A stretch of 64,000 bases of DNA. Source: Ciona intestinalis (lineage: Eukaryota; Chordata; Ascidiacea; Phlebobranchia; Cionidae). A program made the position numbers and the translations under genes. Numbering within the stretch: the stretch's first letter is position 1; every line of letters starts with the position of its first letter. Of the stretch, positions 21,608-36,600 are shown in pieces. The stretch covers positions 3,306,957 to 3,370,956 of the forward strand of contig NC_020169.2 in NCBI RefSeq assembly GCF_000224145.3. Reading direction: 5' to 3'. The notes beneath the pieces were generated by a model that saw only the letters and a program-made list of their open reading frames with translations, searched no databases and had not been told where the DNA came from.

Positions 21608-24600
21608 ATGAGCAATAGTAAACCATCTTTTCGATACGGTCACTCCGAAGGTCGAACTGAAGTTTGCTACGACCATTCTGGAAAGTAAGTCGTTTTTTTG
21701 TAAGGTTATAATTACTTAAATTTAGAATGCTTTATAACTTACTTTATTGGCTATTTGCTATGGTATAGGGAATATCAGATTAGAAATAAAGTCTTAAAAA
21801 ATAAAAATTTGTTGCTTTTTCTTAAATTCCCTTCAATTGTAACAATTTAGATTAAAATCGACAAAAAATAGTCTGCAGAAATAAACAATGACAATAGAAC
21901 ACAAGTGTTAATCTCTACATTCTGGTGTATTAACTGAACAACACATCTTGTTGAATTGCATGGTTGTTAAAAATTAGCTTTTTGAAGTGTGAACTGTTTT
22001 TTTTAAGTAAGGATCTTATATTTCTTAAGCTATGTTATCTAATCAATATGCCACCTCATGGTTGATGTTGTTGTTTTGTAGACATCTTGTTTCTTGTGGT
22101 TTTGATGGAAATGTGAAAATTTGGAAATCTATTAAAGATGATAATCCAACTAATATAAATGCAGGGGAACGTGTCTATAGTATTGGAATTAAGGTATATA
22201 ACACATATACACACACACGTATATGTATATATATAACGTTTTATGTGATTTGTTTAAAAAAATGCTAGTTTTTATTTATTGCATACACATTTACAGTCTA
22301 CAGACTTAAGTAACTGTACTTGCCACTGCCCCCTAACTACCAACCTCAAACACTTTCCACCAGCCTAATCTATAACGTACAACCTTCACTACTGCCAATA
22401 CTTTCTTTAAAATAAGAAAATATTATATATATATATTTATATATATCACAAACAAGAAATTAAAATATTGTATTTTTGTTTCAGGGCAAAACTTTGTTCT
22501 CTGCATCTGATGAAAATTCTGTCGATAAATTTTCATTACCCGATGGTTCACCTGATGGTTGTCTTGTTCGTTTCACTGGAACTGTCACCCATCTTTCTGT
22601 GTCAGAAACAAGAAAACTGGTGGCAGCTGGATCAAGGTAAAGTTTTTGTGTTTATCTTTAAGCTTGGAACTTGAAACTTTTATGTTTACTCTCTATGTGT
22701 AAACCTAGAAAACAAATAGTTGTTTCATGGCTTGTCTGATATAAAACATAAATAATTAAGGTGAAACTTTTATGTGTACACTGTACAGTTTAGGCATACT
22801 TTTGTTTTCATTAGAAGTTTAATTTGGAAATAATTAATCTTAAATGGCTTGTTGTTTGTCTGCTAGGAATAGCGACTGATTTTTCTTCCAGTTAAATGTA
22901 AATATGTTTTAACTGTGAGCCTGTTTTAACAACTGTTGTTTTGTTGCTATATCGTGTCTTTTTCTTTTAAGTATTCTATAACAATGCATGTCTGCTGATA
23001 GGCCAGAGTTGGCTATAGTGGCAAGCTTACTCTTACAGAACAGTATATATTTATTTAATTGGTTTAAATACACTAAAAATTATTTCAAAATAACAAAACA
23101 AGTCTGTCAAAATGGTTAAACTGTTATAGAAATGGAAATTAAAATGTGTATATATTTACCTTTCTGTTGTCCAAACCACTAGTGTAAAATATTTAAAAAT
23201 GAAAATATTCTTTTTATTTTCAGTGATTTTGACATCAAGACAATTGACGTGGAAACTGGGAAACAAAAGTCGTATCTCGGACATCAAGCTCCGATATTAA
23301 GTGTGGCAGTTGATCCTATGGATGAATACTTGGTGGGTGCATTTCAATTTAATTTTAAATGTAGCTTTGTATATATTTTAAAGAATTTTTGTGCTTGCGT
23401 TGTTATCTTGTTATATATATAAGTTTATTTTACTAATAATAAATATATATTTGTTATAGGCTACTACTTATAAAAAAGAGAGTAGCTTACTAGCTTTTCA
23501 TTCATATCATGCTAATTATGTTTATTGATTTTTTTATAATTTAGTAAGTTTTGCATATTTTTGAATATTTTTTCTAGGCCTCATCAAGCTGCGATGGAAA
23601 CTTGAAGATTTGGACTCTAAAAGACGCGGTGAGAATTATTTCTTTTGCATTTGTGATTATGCACATTTAGGTTTACAATCGTTATCAAAAGTATTTCCTG
23701 AGTGCTGAAAAGTATTTCCTGAGTATCTTTCATGGTTATTACTTTTGATAAACTCATGCGGTTATATTAGCTGACTTTTTATATGTTTAAATTCTTAGTA
23801 CCTAAAATAAACTGTACCATATTATGTTGCAGTTTCATTTTTTTTATGTAGCATAAAAAAAAAAAACGAAAAAAATTTTTGACTAATAACTATATACAAT
23901 TTATTTAATATACCTTATATTTTTTTTAGAAATGTGTCAAAACTTTGCAAATAATTAGTCGTTCAAATGATGTTGGAAACTCGCAAACTTTGTCCAAGTA
24001 ATTTGTCCTGTATCTGTATTACTTTTTTATAGCTGTTGTTTGATGGTCCCATTATCTGTTCTCATCATTCGGCCTTTATATTTTGACCTGCAAGATCTAA
24101 GTATTTTTATACAGAAAGCTATTTATTTCATAAGCTAGTATCTGTGTGTTTAGAACTATAGAACTAAACCATACATACAAATGTGTATAGTTATTTACTT
24201 TTTTTGTGAAGAAAAACTATGAGTGCTATTTAATATGTTTTTTTTCGTTGAACTGGATATTTAATTTAATATGTGTATGTCGTAAGTGTCATAAGGTCAG
24301 TGGCGCAGCCAGAAAAAAAGGGGGGGTTTAATAAAAAATTCTTCAATAAATTTTTTTTTGAAATTTTTTGAAATTTTTTTTATTTTTTTTGGTTTAAAAG
24401 GGGGGGTCACGACCCCCAAAATCCCCCCTGGCTGCGCCACTGCATATGGTGTACCAATATGTTTACAATGTGCCACACTAAAGTTAACGTTTGTAGAATT
24501 TCATGGAGACCAGTAACTGGTGAAGACATTGCGGTCCCAACTGAAACTGGAGTCAAAATATTCAACAGAGTAACATGGGTGTTGCTGCAAACGTTGACCA

Positions 24601-27600
24601 GTGATGTCACGTCAACGGTATGATTATAACTCTTACAAAATGCATCAAAAGACCAGATATTTGTGTTAGTTGTATAATTGTGTGCAAGCAACTAGAGAAT
24701 AGCGTAATATGTTTTAAAATCGACTTGTCTCATCTTGTATTATAATATGACTCAATGAGTATAGTAGGATGGGGAAGATGGGACACCTTTTCATTCTATT
24801 TTCTTAACCCATTTGGTTGTAAACAAATAGTTTTTAAAGAATTATAAAACCGATTCTCAGGTCAGGACTCTTATAGACGATTGTTAATTGTTTAAAATAC
24901 AATCAATTTGGATATTATGTGCTAAAGGTGTCCCGTCTTCCCCCACCCTACTATATATGCTGTACCGTATAAACATAAAAAATATGTGTATGTTTTATCG
25001 CATATTGACTATTGATACTAATTCAACAAAAATTCCCTATGATTGTAATGGGTTTCCACTTTCCAGGCTTACCAATGCTGCAGCTTCTCCCAATGTGGTC
25101 GATTCTTAGCAGCCGCATCAGCTGATGGGTGGATAGTTGTGTGGGATACTGAAACACAACTAACTGTTCGAAAGTGAGTGTAATTTCTGTTATAAAATAA
25201 GAAGCTCTTTTTACCAGCATGGTGACATTTTATTGGTGGAGTGTTTTTAAAAAAAGTTGCTCATTTCACATTGGATCCAGTTTTTTGTCTTCGTCAACAC
25301 GTAGATACAACATTGTAGATGCTCTTCAGCTTTTGTATACTTATTAACAGACATTTCGGTACAGAATCCAGGAGGTAAATATGAATGACAATTATATATG
25401 ATGTTAAAAGTGACCCCTTCAAAACAGGCTCGGAGGTTTGGAAATTTTTTTTTCCAAAGATCTCAATCAACTAAACCCTTAGAATATACAGAATGAAATA
25501 TTATATATTATTTATATAACATACAAAATAATGCTATCATGCAGAATACAACATCCACTTAAATCCTGCATCTCATCCATCGCGTGGAATCCTCAGCAAA
25601 ATAATTGCGTCGCATTTTCCGACACCAGAGGTCAGATTGGAGTTCTTGAAGACGTCGTAGAAAGTGAAGAACCAACGAAACCAGTAAGTTTATCTATATT
25701 TTGGTTTAACAGCCCTTTTTTGACACTTTTATTAGTTTTTACTGTTAGCGTGTTGTAGCGGCTGTCATTTTTTTGCTGTTTTTTTAAAAAAAATTTGTTG
25801 TTCTAACTGCTTTTTTGGGTAAATTTTGGCTAACAGTGCTTTTTTAACTATATATTTTAATTTCCACTTAGCTTTTTTACTTAACTTTTCCCAAAATCTT
25901 ATGTTCCTCCCCGCATCCAGAGAAGAGACGAGGATGATTTGGATGCTTTGTTTGATGAGGAAGATGACAACATGATGGTGGACATGATGGCAGATGAAGA
26001 TGATAAACCACAAGTAATTTTTAACAAATTTTTAACAAAACCTTTCTGTGACCTTTTTAGGCCTATAATGTATTTTTAAATAAAAAAATTGTTAATACAT
26101 TTTTGTTAAAAAATTGTTTGGAGTATGTTTTTAATAAAAAGTGTTTTTTTTTTAAATTTTAATAAAAAAAAATTTGAGAAAGTTTTTAATGTTTTTTTAA
26201 GTAGTCTATATATATTTAAAATATTCATTTTAGACGAAAAGTGATGTTCCAGAACTTCCGAAACGAAACAAACCGAATATATTTGATGACGATGACGACC
26301 AAGATGATGTTAATAACAAGAATGCTACACAGGAGTCAGATTTACGTGAGTTCAGATTTTTTTATGCCATAAAACCTTTTTATACAGTTTCGTTTTGGTG
26401 CAATGAGATATTTTCATAGGTGTGTCACATTAAAAACATATGTGTACCAGATTCTTAGGAGTTTGACTATATATAGTTTTTCCTGCATTTTTATAATTTT
26501 TCAGCTTGTTTTTTAAGCCGTTTCATGTTAAACTAGTAAGACATTAGCAACAATATTTTTAATGTTACACGTTTTTGGTTACTTTAAAAAAGCAAAATTT
26601 TATAAAACTATGGTTTAATTTTTTTATATAAAATCTACGTCCTGAATCTGGTAACATAATATTTAATCAACTTATCAAATCATCCAGTCATCCACTTTTC
26701 CCCACAGCTCCCATCCCATGCACACTTGATGTGTTCACCACGGACACGGATGTTGATCTTGCTCCTCCCACCATCCTCCCATCTCTTCCCATAGAAACAA
26801 AATACACACTTGAAGACGACGCATCATCGGTTGCCACGGCAACTGTCACGGCACCCACCAACTTTCAACCTAGTTCCATGCAACCTCCATTCCAACCAAC
26901 CTCAACACCAACACATCTATCTCACAGATTCATGGTAATTTTTTTTTGTACTAATCCGTTTTTACCCAGGATTTACTTTTGCCCTAAAAAAACATGTCCT
27001 ACCAGTCCTAACCGTGCTTAAGTGATTCGTACCAGAATGCCCAAAATTAAAAATCAAGTGAAACATAAAAAATTACAACATAAGCATTTGCCACATGATC
27101 AACAACTTTTTTAGAACCTTGACTTCATAGTTAGGCCCTCCATAACCACTACATATCGTAAACATTTGTATTAAAAAGATTTCCTGTTTGTAGTATAAAT
27201 CTGAATATCAAACCCATTTAAAAAATCTCCCAGCCTCAAGCTTTAGGTTGTAATTCTTATGTTACAGTAAAAATATTGATCCATTTGCCCGAAAAAAATC
27301 ATTTGAACGCTTTTTCCTTAGGTATGGAACGCTGTTGGTGTGATTCGATCATACACTGATGTTACTGAGAGCGCAATTGATGTTGAATTCCATGATACGC
27401 AAACACATCATGCTCTGCATCTTCCTAACCATGATCAATACACCATGGCTGATCTATCAGTACAAGCTGTTGTGTTGGCTGCTGAGTCTTCTGTTGATGC
27501 AGCAAGGTAAGAAGATACTTTTTTATGTGTTTTTGTATTTATTTGTTAATTTTTATTTACTTATGTTTCATATGTGTTTGTATTTTTTTTTTTTTATTTT

Positions 27601-30600
27601 TTTTTTATTTGTATGTTTTACATTTATTTGTCATTTTTGTTTATTTTTTTTATTCATTTTTTTATCTATATTTTTATATTTATTTGTATCTTGTGGGGTA
27701 CAGTGGTGTAGTGGTTGGAGATTTGTTTAAACATTACGGGTTTGAGACTTCTTGTTGCTATTTGAGACTTCTTGTTGCATGTATGTGTCCTTGGACAAAA
27801 CACTTAATGTTGATTGCTTTGTACAAGTGGTCCCTTATGTTTTGTCTAAAAAATCCACACTCAAGATATAAACCACATTGTTTTTTTAAGCAAATTGAAG
27901 TGTGTTCACTTTTCATCTTGGGACAACAACAAGGAATGGGTGATTGAAATGCCGGATGGTGAAGAAATACAAGCTGTTACCACTGGTATGTACAAGCATG
28001 TATATTTGCTGCTACCATTGTTGGTTTATCTATTCTTGGGCAAGACACTTAAAATTAAGACAATTGATTTAGTGGTCGCTAATGGGTTGTCCAAATTGTC
28101 TGCCATACATACAAATCAAAATCAAAAATCTCCCCCAAAAAATCACTTACAAAGTAACATACGAGGTAACTCGTAAGCGGCCACGAGGTGCATGAAACAG
28201 AACAGCCTTGTAATACTGACTGTTGTTACCTCCCCAAGCGAGGATAAATAAGTTACATTTATTCACTTCTACAATTTCTACTTTATCGTATAAATTATTA
28301 ATAACCTTTTTTGTTCTTCCCCCTACAGGTGATGGGTGGATAGCTGTGTGCACTGACGCATTACAAGTCCGTTTCTTCTCACTAGGTGGCATACAGAGGC
28401 AGATTCTGAGCATTCCCGGCAATGTGGTTGCCATGGCAGCTAACATGGACCAGTTGCTTGTGGTCTACCATATTACCCAAGGTAAGTAACTGAAAAAAAG
28501 CTGTTATGTTTTTTGAAACTTTGGTGGTAAGTCACATTTAAGCTTCTCTATCAAAACATAAATTTTTTTTCGTTATTATGCTCATTAAGTAGAGAAAAGT
28601 AGAATAAATTTAGTTTTGCAATGTTTGTTTTTACTTTAAAGCTGATAAAGAGTATTATTTTTTGAACAAAATTGTAAAAAAAGTACTTGGTTATTTTTGC
28701 TTGTTGCTACTACTGTTAGTGCTTTGTATGGCCAAGTAATTTAATAAATTTAGTACGACATATTATTCTACGTAGTAGTAAGTATTAGAAGTTTTTTGTA
28801 TAGCAAATTTTCACATTTATAATACTAATACATTTATATCGTATTTTCAGGTTTTGGCAAAAACCAATGCTTGGGGTTCATGTTACTTGAAGTGGGGTCA
28901 GTAGTGGGTCCAAACCCCGTAGCATCGTTGGGGGTTCACCCTTACCCATATCCCAGGGGTCCAAACTTGAGTGGGTGGGGTTTACTGCCGAAGGTACCCC
29001 AGCTACTGTTGATACCCTCGGTGTAGTTCGAATGATAAATAGAAGTTTCTGTCAGACGTGGACAACGGTGGTGAAACTAAAAAGCATTGTATGTTTGATT
29101 GTATTATTAAAATTAGTCTGATGTCATAGCTCAGTGGTTACGTCCTTGTAATATAACTGGAGGAGAATGGGTTTGATTTTCGATACTGATAGATGTCTGT
29201 ATCAGTATGCCTAGGACACTTAGCAGACATTAGGTATAAACCAGTAGTTGTAAAAATGGATGTAGCACCCTGGGTATTAGTTTAACAAGCTAACTCTAGC
29301 CCAAATCATAGGTTTAATGCTGCAGCATACCATTCTGTAGGACCTCTTCCATGTAGAATAGAATCCTAAAAATATCCCATTTTTTTAGAGTTTTTATGGG
29401 CAACATTTCTTAATGCTTAAACTACATTCTTGGGTCCGGCCCATAGTTATATAACATCCACTTCCATTCCATATTCCCCATAACAATATATTGTTGGGTG
29501 TAAATTGTCAAAGAATATGAGACTAAAATCTCCTAATAATTTTTTTTTATTTACTTTTTTCTTCTTTATTTTGTTAAATTTTTGTTTCAGTTTTTTAATT
29601 TTTGTTTATTGACGTTTTGTCAGTACTGCATTTTTACACCTGATTTTCTCAATGGTTATTTAACAAAAAAACTTTTTATTCTTTCAGACCAAATCTCGCC
29701 ACGATCACTGCTGGGTTGTCGGTCTGCATGAAAACCCACAACAGATCCGATATATTCAATGCAAAGGATCAATTTACCCTTCAACACTACCGAGACCTAC
29801 CATGGCAGTTGCTCATTACAAAATACCACTGTGTGAGCCAGAGAGTGACAAGGCAAAATATGAAGTATGCTGAAAAATAATAACTGCGAACCTTTGAACA
29901 AAAGGCAGATTTATTTAACTAAAAAAATTGTTTCAACATTCTTAGTGCTTTAGTTTTAACATAGTAGTCTTTAATTCTGACATTGGGTATTTATTTCTGC
30001 AGTAATTCCGTCCTATGATTTAGAAGTCATTGGGTATTTATTTTGTCATTGAGTATCAAGAGACCTGCTTTGACACGAGACAGTATAAAACAATTGTAGC
30101 TTGGAAAACACTGTAATAAAATGTAGTTCCACATTGCGCTATTCTTATTATTGCGCAGCTGATAATTTTTGCTTTCTGTAATTTGTGCTCAAAGGGTAAC
30201 AAAAAATTATTTGTGCTTTAATGTACAAACAAACTTAATTTTTTTTTAATTTTTAGGAAGAATATTGGAGGACAAAGATCTTCTCATCCCACAGAGAGTA
30301 CCTCACATCACGAGGATATGAAACGGATGGTGGCGAGAAACAAAAGAGTGATCTAGTCGTACAACAAACTCTCATGCGGCTATTTGCTGTAAGTTTTTTT
30401 TGTGTGTTTTATATGAAATTATAGAATGTTTTTACTCCGTCGCCATATTTTGTTACTATTTTTACCCGGCATAATATATTTTTAAAGAAGTGATTTTCTG
30501 CCGAACATATTTGACAGAGATTTTATTAAACCATTGTTTTGTTTGACATGCACCAACACCTGTAACTCTCATTAGGTCTTGCCAAGTGATTAGCATAACT

Positions 30601-33600
30601 TTGATTAAAAAGTTGCTCCAAAAGCTTTTTACTCCAAAAAGTTCCAATTTTTAATGAATTCCGTCTTATCTAATAATAATTTCCCCTTTTTGTCAAATAT
30701 TTCATTATCTAATATTTCATTTTAATTCCAGCTTTGCTGCAAAAGTGACGCAGAGTACCAAGCATTTGATGTTTGCTCCATGATGCCAAGCTCTGCCTCC
30801 ATGTCCCTTGCCATCAAATATTCCTCCAGGATCAGAAAGATCATGCTCGCACAGAGATTGAGCGAGGTGACAAAATTATTACTTTTTTATTTTGATTAGT
30901 TAGTTGTGTGTGGTATATCATAGGTTAGTTCAGACGTTCTGTAGTTACTTTTTTTTACATAGATTAATTAGTTGTTATTTGTATCGTTGGGTTTGCCTAT
31001 CGTAGATTATCAAAGTTTAGGTGCCCTCGTATATGCTAACAGTTTTAGTTTGTATGTAAGCCCATAAAATATTTAATACACTTACAAACTTTTATTTTGT
31101 AGATGTGCTGGAAAGTTTTAAAAATCTTTGTAAATCAATAAACCTAAACAATTTTTTTTTTATGTGGCTTTTACATAGCATGAAAAAAAAATATAAACTC
31201 TGTAATTGGATACCTGAACTTTTCTATTGTAAATGAAGTATATCATTTATAAAAAAGTAATATTGAATTTTGGGTTTTTATATTTTGTAACTGTTTCTAA
31301 AGCAGTTTTATGGTCACCTAAATAAATTCAAGTTTTGTTTTATCAAGTTGGTGTTTTTCTTAAATTTCACTCTTCTAATGGTCATCTTCCAGGTTTGCCA
31401 AGAAAAAGTCCAGGAAGAGCAAGAAGCAATATTAAAACAACAACGCAAAGTTATGCAGATGGTGGAGAGCGATGATGAGGAAGAGGAAGAAGACTTTAGA
31501 ACTGAGTTACAATCAGGGTGAGGATCAAAACCTATTTGTTTGTTAGTTTAGGTGTTTAAACTATTTTATCTGGGTGAGGTTCTTGTCGAAGACCTGGAAT
31601 TTAAGTCAGATTTGGCTCGTTACCTTAACGCCCAGGAATTTTTTAATAATTAATATGACATTATGATAAGGATTTTGACATAACCACTTTTTAACATACC
31701 ACTTTTTTGATATACCACTTCTTAACATACCACTTCTTTGACATACCAGTTCTGGTTCTTTCATTTTGCTTGGACTTGCAGCCAACCTATTAGATCAGCT
31801 GTTGGGGTGGCCATACAACCCAGCACCCCTAACTTTGTGCCTATGGTTAGGAATATATACTTGTAATGAGGCAAACTTTTAAGTCCCAACTTTTGTTCTT
31901 GTACATCAATAAAAGAGACAAGTAAAAATGTTTATTGTACAATCTTAATTTATAATCATATCATTCTATAGTCGGGTGGGGAAAGATGGGACACCTTTTC
32001 GTTCCTTTTCTTGTCCCAATGGGTAGTAAACAAAGAGCATTCGAATAATTATAAAACCATATCCTCACGAGTCCCATATACAGTTGTTAATTGTTTATAT
32101 CATGATCAGCATATTTGGATATTATGTACTAAAGGTGTCCCATCTTACCCCACAGTGCTATATATTTCTTTTAGTTTTATTTGTCAGGATTTAAATTTAA
32201 CCCAACTTATTTTCAGAAAATAGTAACATCAGTTTAAGTTAGCGTATATTCACTCATAAACCATCAATGTCAACATTAATTTAAAAACATCTTCTTTCTA
32301 TCCAGCTACAGTGCAGCAGAGACAGAATGGTCGTCTCAGAAATCTTCTCGTAAACCAACGTCATCTCGACCAGTTGACGTGGACAATGACGACGATGATG
32401 TCACAGTGACATCACAATCTACGGAACCAAGAAAAGGTTAAAATCTTTAAAAAAAAATTAAAAAAGGCTTTTTTTAACAAAAAGCATCAACCTGATATTT
32501 TATGTCAATTTACAGAAATGGAAACTAACAAAGAGGTAAAAGTGAAACCCGTTCGATCATTATCTTCTCAACTTGCTGGGTCAAGGAAGAATCCATTTAA
32601 GGTGATATTTTATATCCTCACAGCACCCATATACCGCTGTTAGTTGTTTAAAATAGCGATCACGGTGTTTACATATTATGTGCTAAAGGTGTCCTATCTC
32701 CCCCCCACAATACTATTTGTTCAAACATTTTTCAAACTTCATAATTTTTTTTCAAATTTATTTTAAACTTCATGCTTTTAACATAGAAGTCCGTCTCTTC
32801 CGTGACGTCATCCACAAAACCAACCACCTCTGCAGCATCACCTAGCGGCAGTGTGTTGGACGGAATAAAACGTGCCACACCAATTCACCAAAGTAAGAAG
32901 CAAACAGAAGGTGCTAAGGGATCAAAAAGCAAAGAGAAAAAAAGCGTAAGTTTAAATTAACATTGTGGTTTCCGCTACAATAAGTATTAGTCATTAGTTA
33001 CATATGTGTTTAAAATTTTTTTTAGAGACAAAGAAACTACTAATGCTTTCCCTTATTTTATACTTGGACCAGTTAGATGTTACGTATTGTGGTCTTGTAT
33101 CATCTTTTATTTGCAATATTCTTTTTCACTCCACTATGAACATAATATGGAATTTAATATGATGACTTTGTAAAGATAAAACGGTTTCTTGAATGACATG
33201 CTATTTTGTTTGTCTATTTTTAATGAAAAACCTTTGTCAGCCCAATCTTCATTTTTCCGACAGGACTTTTATAATATTTTGTAATGCTGAAATAAAAACA
33301 TTCAAATTTAATCATGTTTTCCGTTTGTCCATACCCAGGGCCAATCAACTTTATTCTCAACCAAACTAAACCTCACTTCAACTCCTAAACCAAAGAAGAC
33401 TTCCCAGAGGAGTAAAATGGATGTAAATGAGGAGGAAGAGGTTCAGATCCTCCAGGAGAAACCAGCAGCTACCGATAATGAAGTCCCGAGGTGATTGAAT
33501 GGTTTGTTGTTTTTAACTAATGCAGTTTATTTTTTAAATATTAAAGACAAAATGCGATTCGTGTGTAACTGCGCACTTTAAATCAGTGTTTGGAAATGCG

Positions 33601-36600
33601 CATACGTGTAACTGCGTAATTGTTCAACTAATATAGTTTAGTTAAAAATTTGAAAAAACGTGCTTGTATATTATTTATAACTGCCTGGTTTAAATTAGTG
33701 TTTGAAAATGCGCAATAGCAATTGTGCACACTTTCAAGTTACCTGTGGGTTTACATATGCGCAGGTGTAACTGCGCACTTCGAATTACGACCATAAACTA
33801 ACCCAATAAAATCCACTAATAAGAATACTTCAACCGTTTTTATTAGCATGAAATACATAGCTTCAAGCATAAAGCAAGCAACATTGCATTGCATCTCAAT
33901 TTTCTCGTACCTAAAATTTAATAAAACTATGAGCGCATTCCGTCAACGTAACTATTAACGTCCACCGCTAACATAGTGATTGTCGCGTGTCTTGCACCTG
34001 CTACTGTACCAATGCTCTCCCACACCGTGCATTACAATTAGCAATGTAAATCCGGATCTACTGTATACGCTAATCGAATAATTGCCGCTTTTTAAATGTG
34101 TCCTGACAAGCTTATATTGGATATGTGCTAAAAATTATCGGAATTTCATAAATTGGAATCTTCGGAAATGCTCCAACGTCGTATTATTGGTATCTGCTGT
34201 AAAAAAATCGCTAAGTTCTTACAATCTAATCGCTTGAGTATAAGTTATGTAATTTGGGAATTTTTGTTAGATTTGTAATGGAAAAAAGCGCCACTGGGTG
34301 TCGTACGAGAGTCGCGTATTTTCTAATTCACTGAATAGTAAATACCGATTTGGCTCTAACACACTTAAATACAACAAGTATATTTTTTTATTGAAAATAA
34401 TTGCAGTTCACGAGTTTTCATCACAGTAAGCGCTTTTATTAAAAACTTACAAATTCAAACATAGATTTTTCTCAAACATACAAATGTTTTCAAAAACACA
34501 AAGTAGGCGCTTTAAAACTTAGGCGCCGTTGTTTCGCGTCAATATACGATAACGTTCACTAACGTTTTCCAATCACTATTCCTACTTCCAGAGTCATTTC
34601 TGGCGTCCAACTTTTCCTGGAAGAACATCTTCAATCGATAGAGGAGCAACATCCGGACTTGGACGGGATTGAAGTTCGTAAAATTGGAATTAAACAATTC
34701 CGTGCCCTTCCTGCTGAAGAAAAACAGGTGTGTTCGTTTTTCTTGACGTTTTTGACAAAAGACGCAGCTATATACCAATATATATAATTATATATACAAC
34801 GGTACAATCGGTAATTTTAATTTTTAAAAATTTGATATTTTAAATTTATTAAAAAAATTTTTTTTTTTTTTGAAAAATCAGACTTACCTATAACTTATGT
34901 GATCCTATCTCGAATTTGTCAAAGGAAATTTTAAAAATCCATCTGCGCCACTGAATTTTTGAGTTTTGTATAAGAAACAGGTTCATAAACAATACTAAAC
35001 ATGCGAATTCACGCCGTTCAACAAAAAGTTTAAAAAGAGACAGGTATTATTATATTTGATTATCAAGCTAAAGATATCCAAATCTTATAATGTCTAAACA
35101 TTTGCGTAAACTTTAAACTCGCAGCAAATCGTAGTCCGTAATTGCGTTTCTAATAAATCTAAATTGTTTAAATTATTATAGATTAATAATATATATCTCT
35201 TTGACAGTTGTCAAATAACTGGTATACAAAAAAATTATAATACAGTGGGGTGGGGGGGTGGGACGCCTTTTGCACATAATATCTAAATATCCTTATCATG
35301 TTTTAAACAATTAACAACGGTCTAAGGGAGTTGTGAAGGCATAGTTTTATAATTCTTTGAATTTTCTTTGTTTACTACCAAATTGGACGGGAAAATAGAA
35401 TGAAAAGGTGTCCCATCCTCCCCCACCCTACTATATTTCAAAATACATAGACACCTGTCAAAAAAGCTACATTTAAATCTAAACGATAAATCCGTGTTTT
35501 TTAAAATATAAATCCAAACTATTGGATTAAAACGTGAATCCAAGGTGATATTTCGATACCCTTGGCGTTTGTAACTTGTGTTTTAAATACGCGGCCTAGA
35601 CATATAGACTCCACGGTTTTAATTTTCCCCGAGGTATTTAGCGAGGTAGTCAGCAGGGATCTGCACTTTCCGTTAACAGTTTCCACATGGCTGATAGCTG
35701 CCATACATAGGTCGTTAGGGTTCGCAACTCGCAAGCAACCTGCAGCAAATGAAATTGGATTAAGCCCACGCTCTCTCACGGTACAATATGTAATCCCGCA
35801 AATCTTTAAACTCTTCATTGCCTACAGTTGCGTAAACCTTCCCAAAGTTGAAATTGTGCAATCGACTCGCTTAACCCGATTACCTTCCACTGCCTTTTAA
35901 TATGATTAGAGAGTAATTAACCTTATGCCGGAGTGAATGCCGCCTAATTAGCGGCTCCCCGCAGGAAACTCTATCACCTAAATCCGACCGGATTGTTCGT
36001 CTTGTACACGATCCGGTTTAATCCGGCTTAAACGAGCCGTAATTCCACGGCTGAAGATTCCGCTGCCGTCTAAAGATGGTGCTGACGCGAGGATAACAGG
36101 CGTGCGTGTCATTCGCTACCTGTTTGCGTATACATACATTTTCTCGGCCTCGGTTTGCCCGATGCGAGACGCGTTCGCGGTTCTGGATTAAACCGGTAAT
36201 TACTGGCCGCTGAGGAATGCCGAGAACCGCTCCGCGCGCAGGATCACACTATATATTGTGCTTGACGACGATGATAATCTCTTAATTCGACTGGCAAAAG
36301 CGACCCGCTGCAATTATCCACAGTATCTGCTGATCCAGTGGGCTAGAATTAACCAACACCGCTAATTTGCAACGTCATGCTTCTGAGTTAATTCGTGCGA
36401 ATTTGTTGAACCGAGCCGAACCACTGCGCAAAATAAACGGCAGAAACCGCTGGAATGGCAACTCACGAGTCGCCGCTATGCTATGTCAGTGTCAAATCTC
36501 CTAAAAACAATATTTACCAATTCGCCAGACTTGGAATTCTCGAGCAAAATCAAGCAAGGTCACAGCTAGCAAACGTAAGCACGAGGTGGACGAAAACGAC

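Noticed and set aside
22195-22450. TATA/CACA simple repeats
   Set aside because: Ordinary microsatellites in a WDHD1 intron; no sign of function.
27359-27947. Two long overlapping open frames rich in Phe, Leu and Tyr
   Set aside because: They run from WDHD1 exon 13 through a T-rich intron and a SINE; low-complexity sequence explains the lack of stops.
35519-35900. Overlapping open frames on both strands (99 and 112 codons) in WDHD1 intron 25
   Set aside because: No domain, no splice partners, opposite-strand shadows of each other in more balanced sequence.
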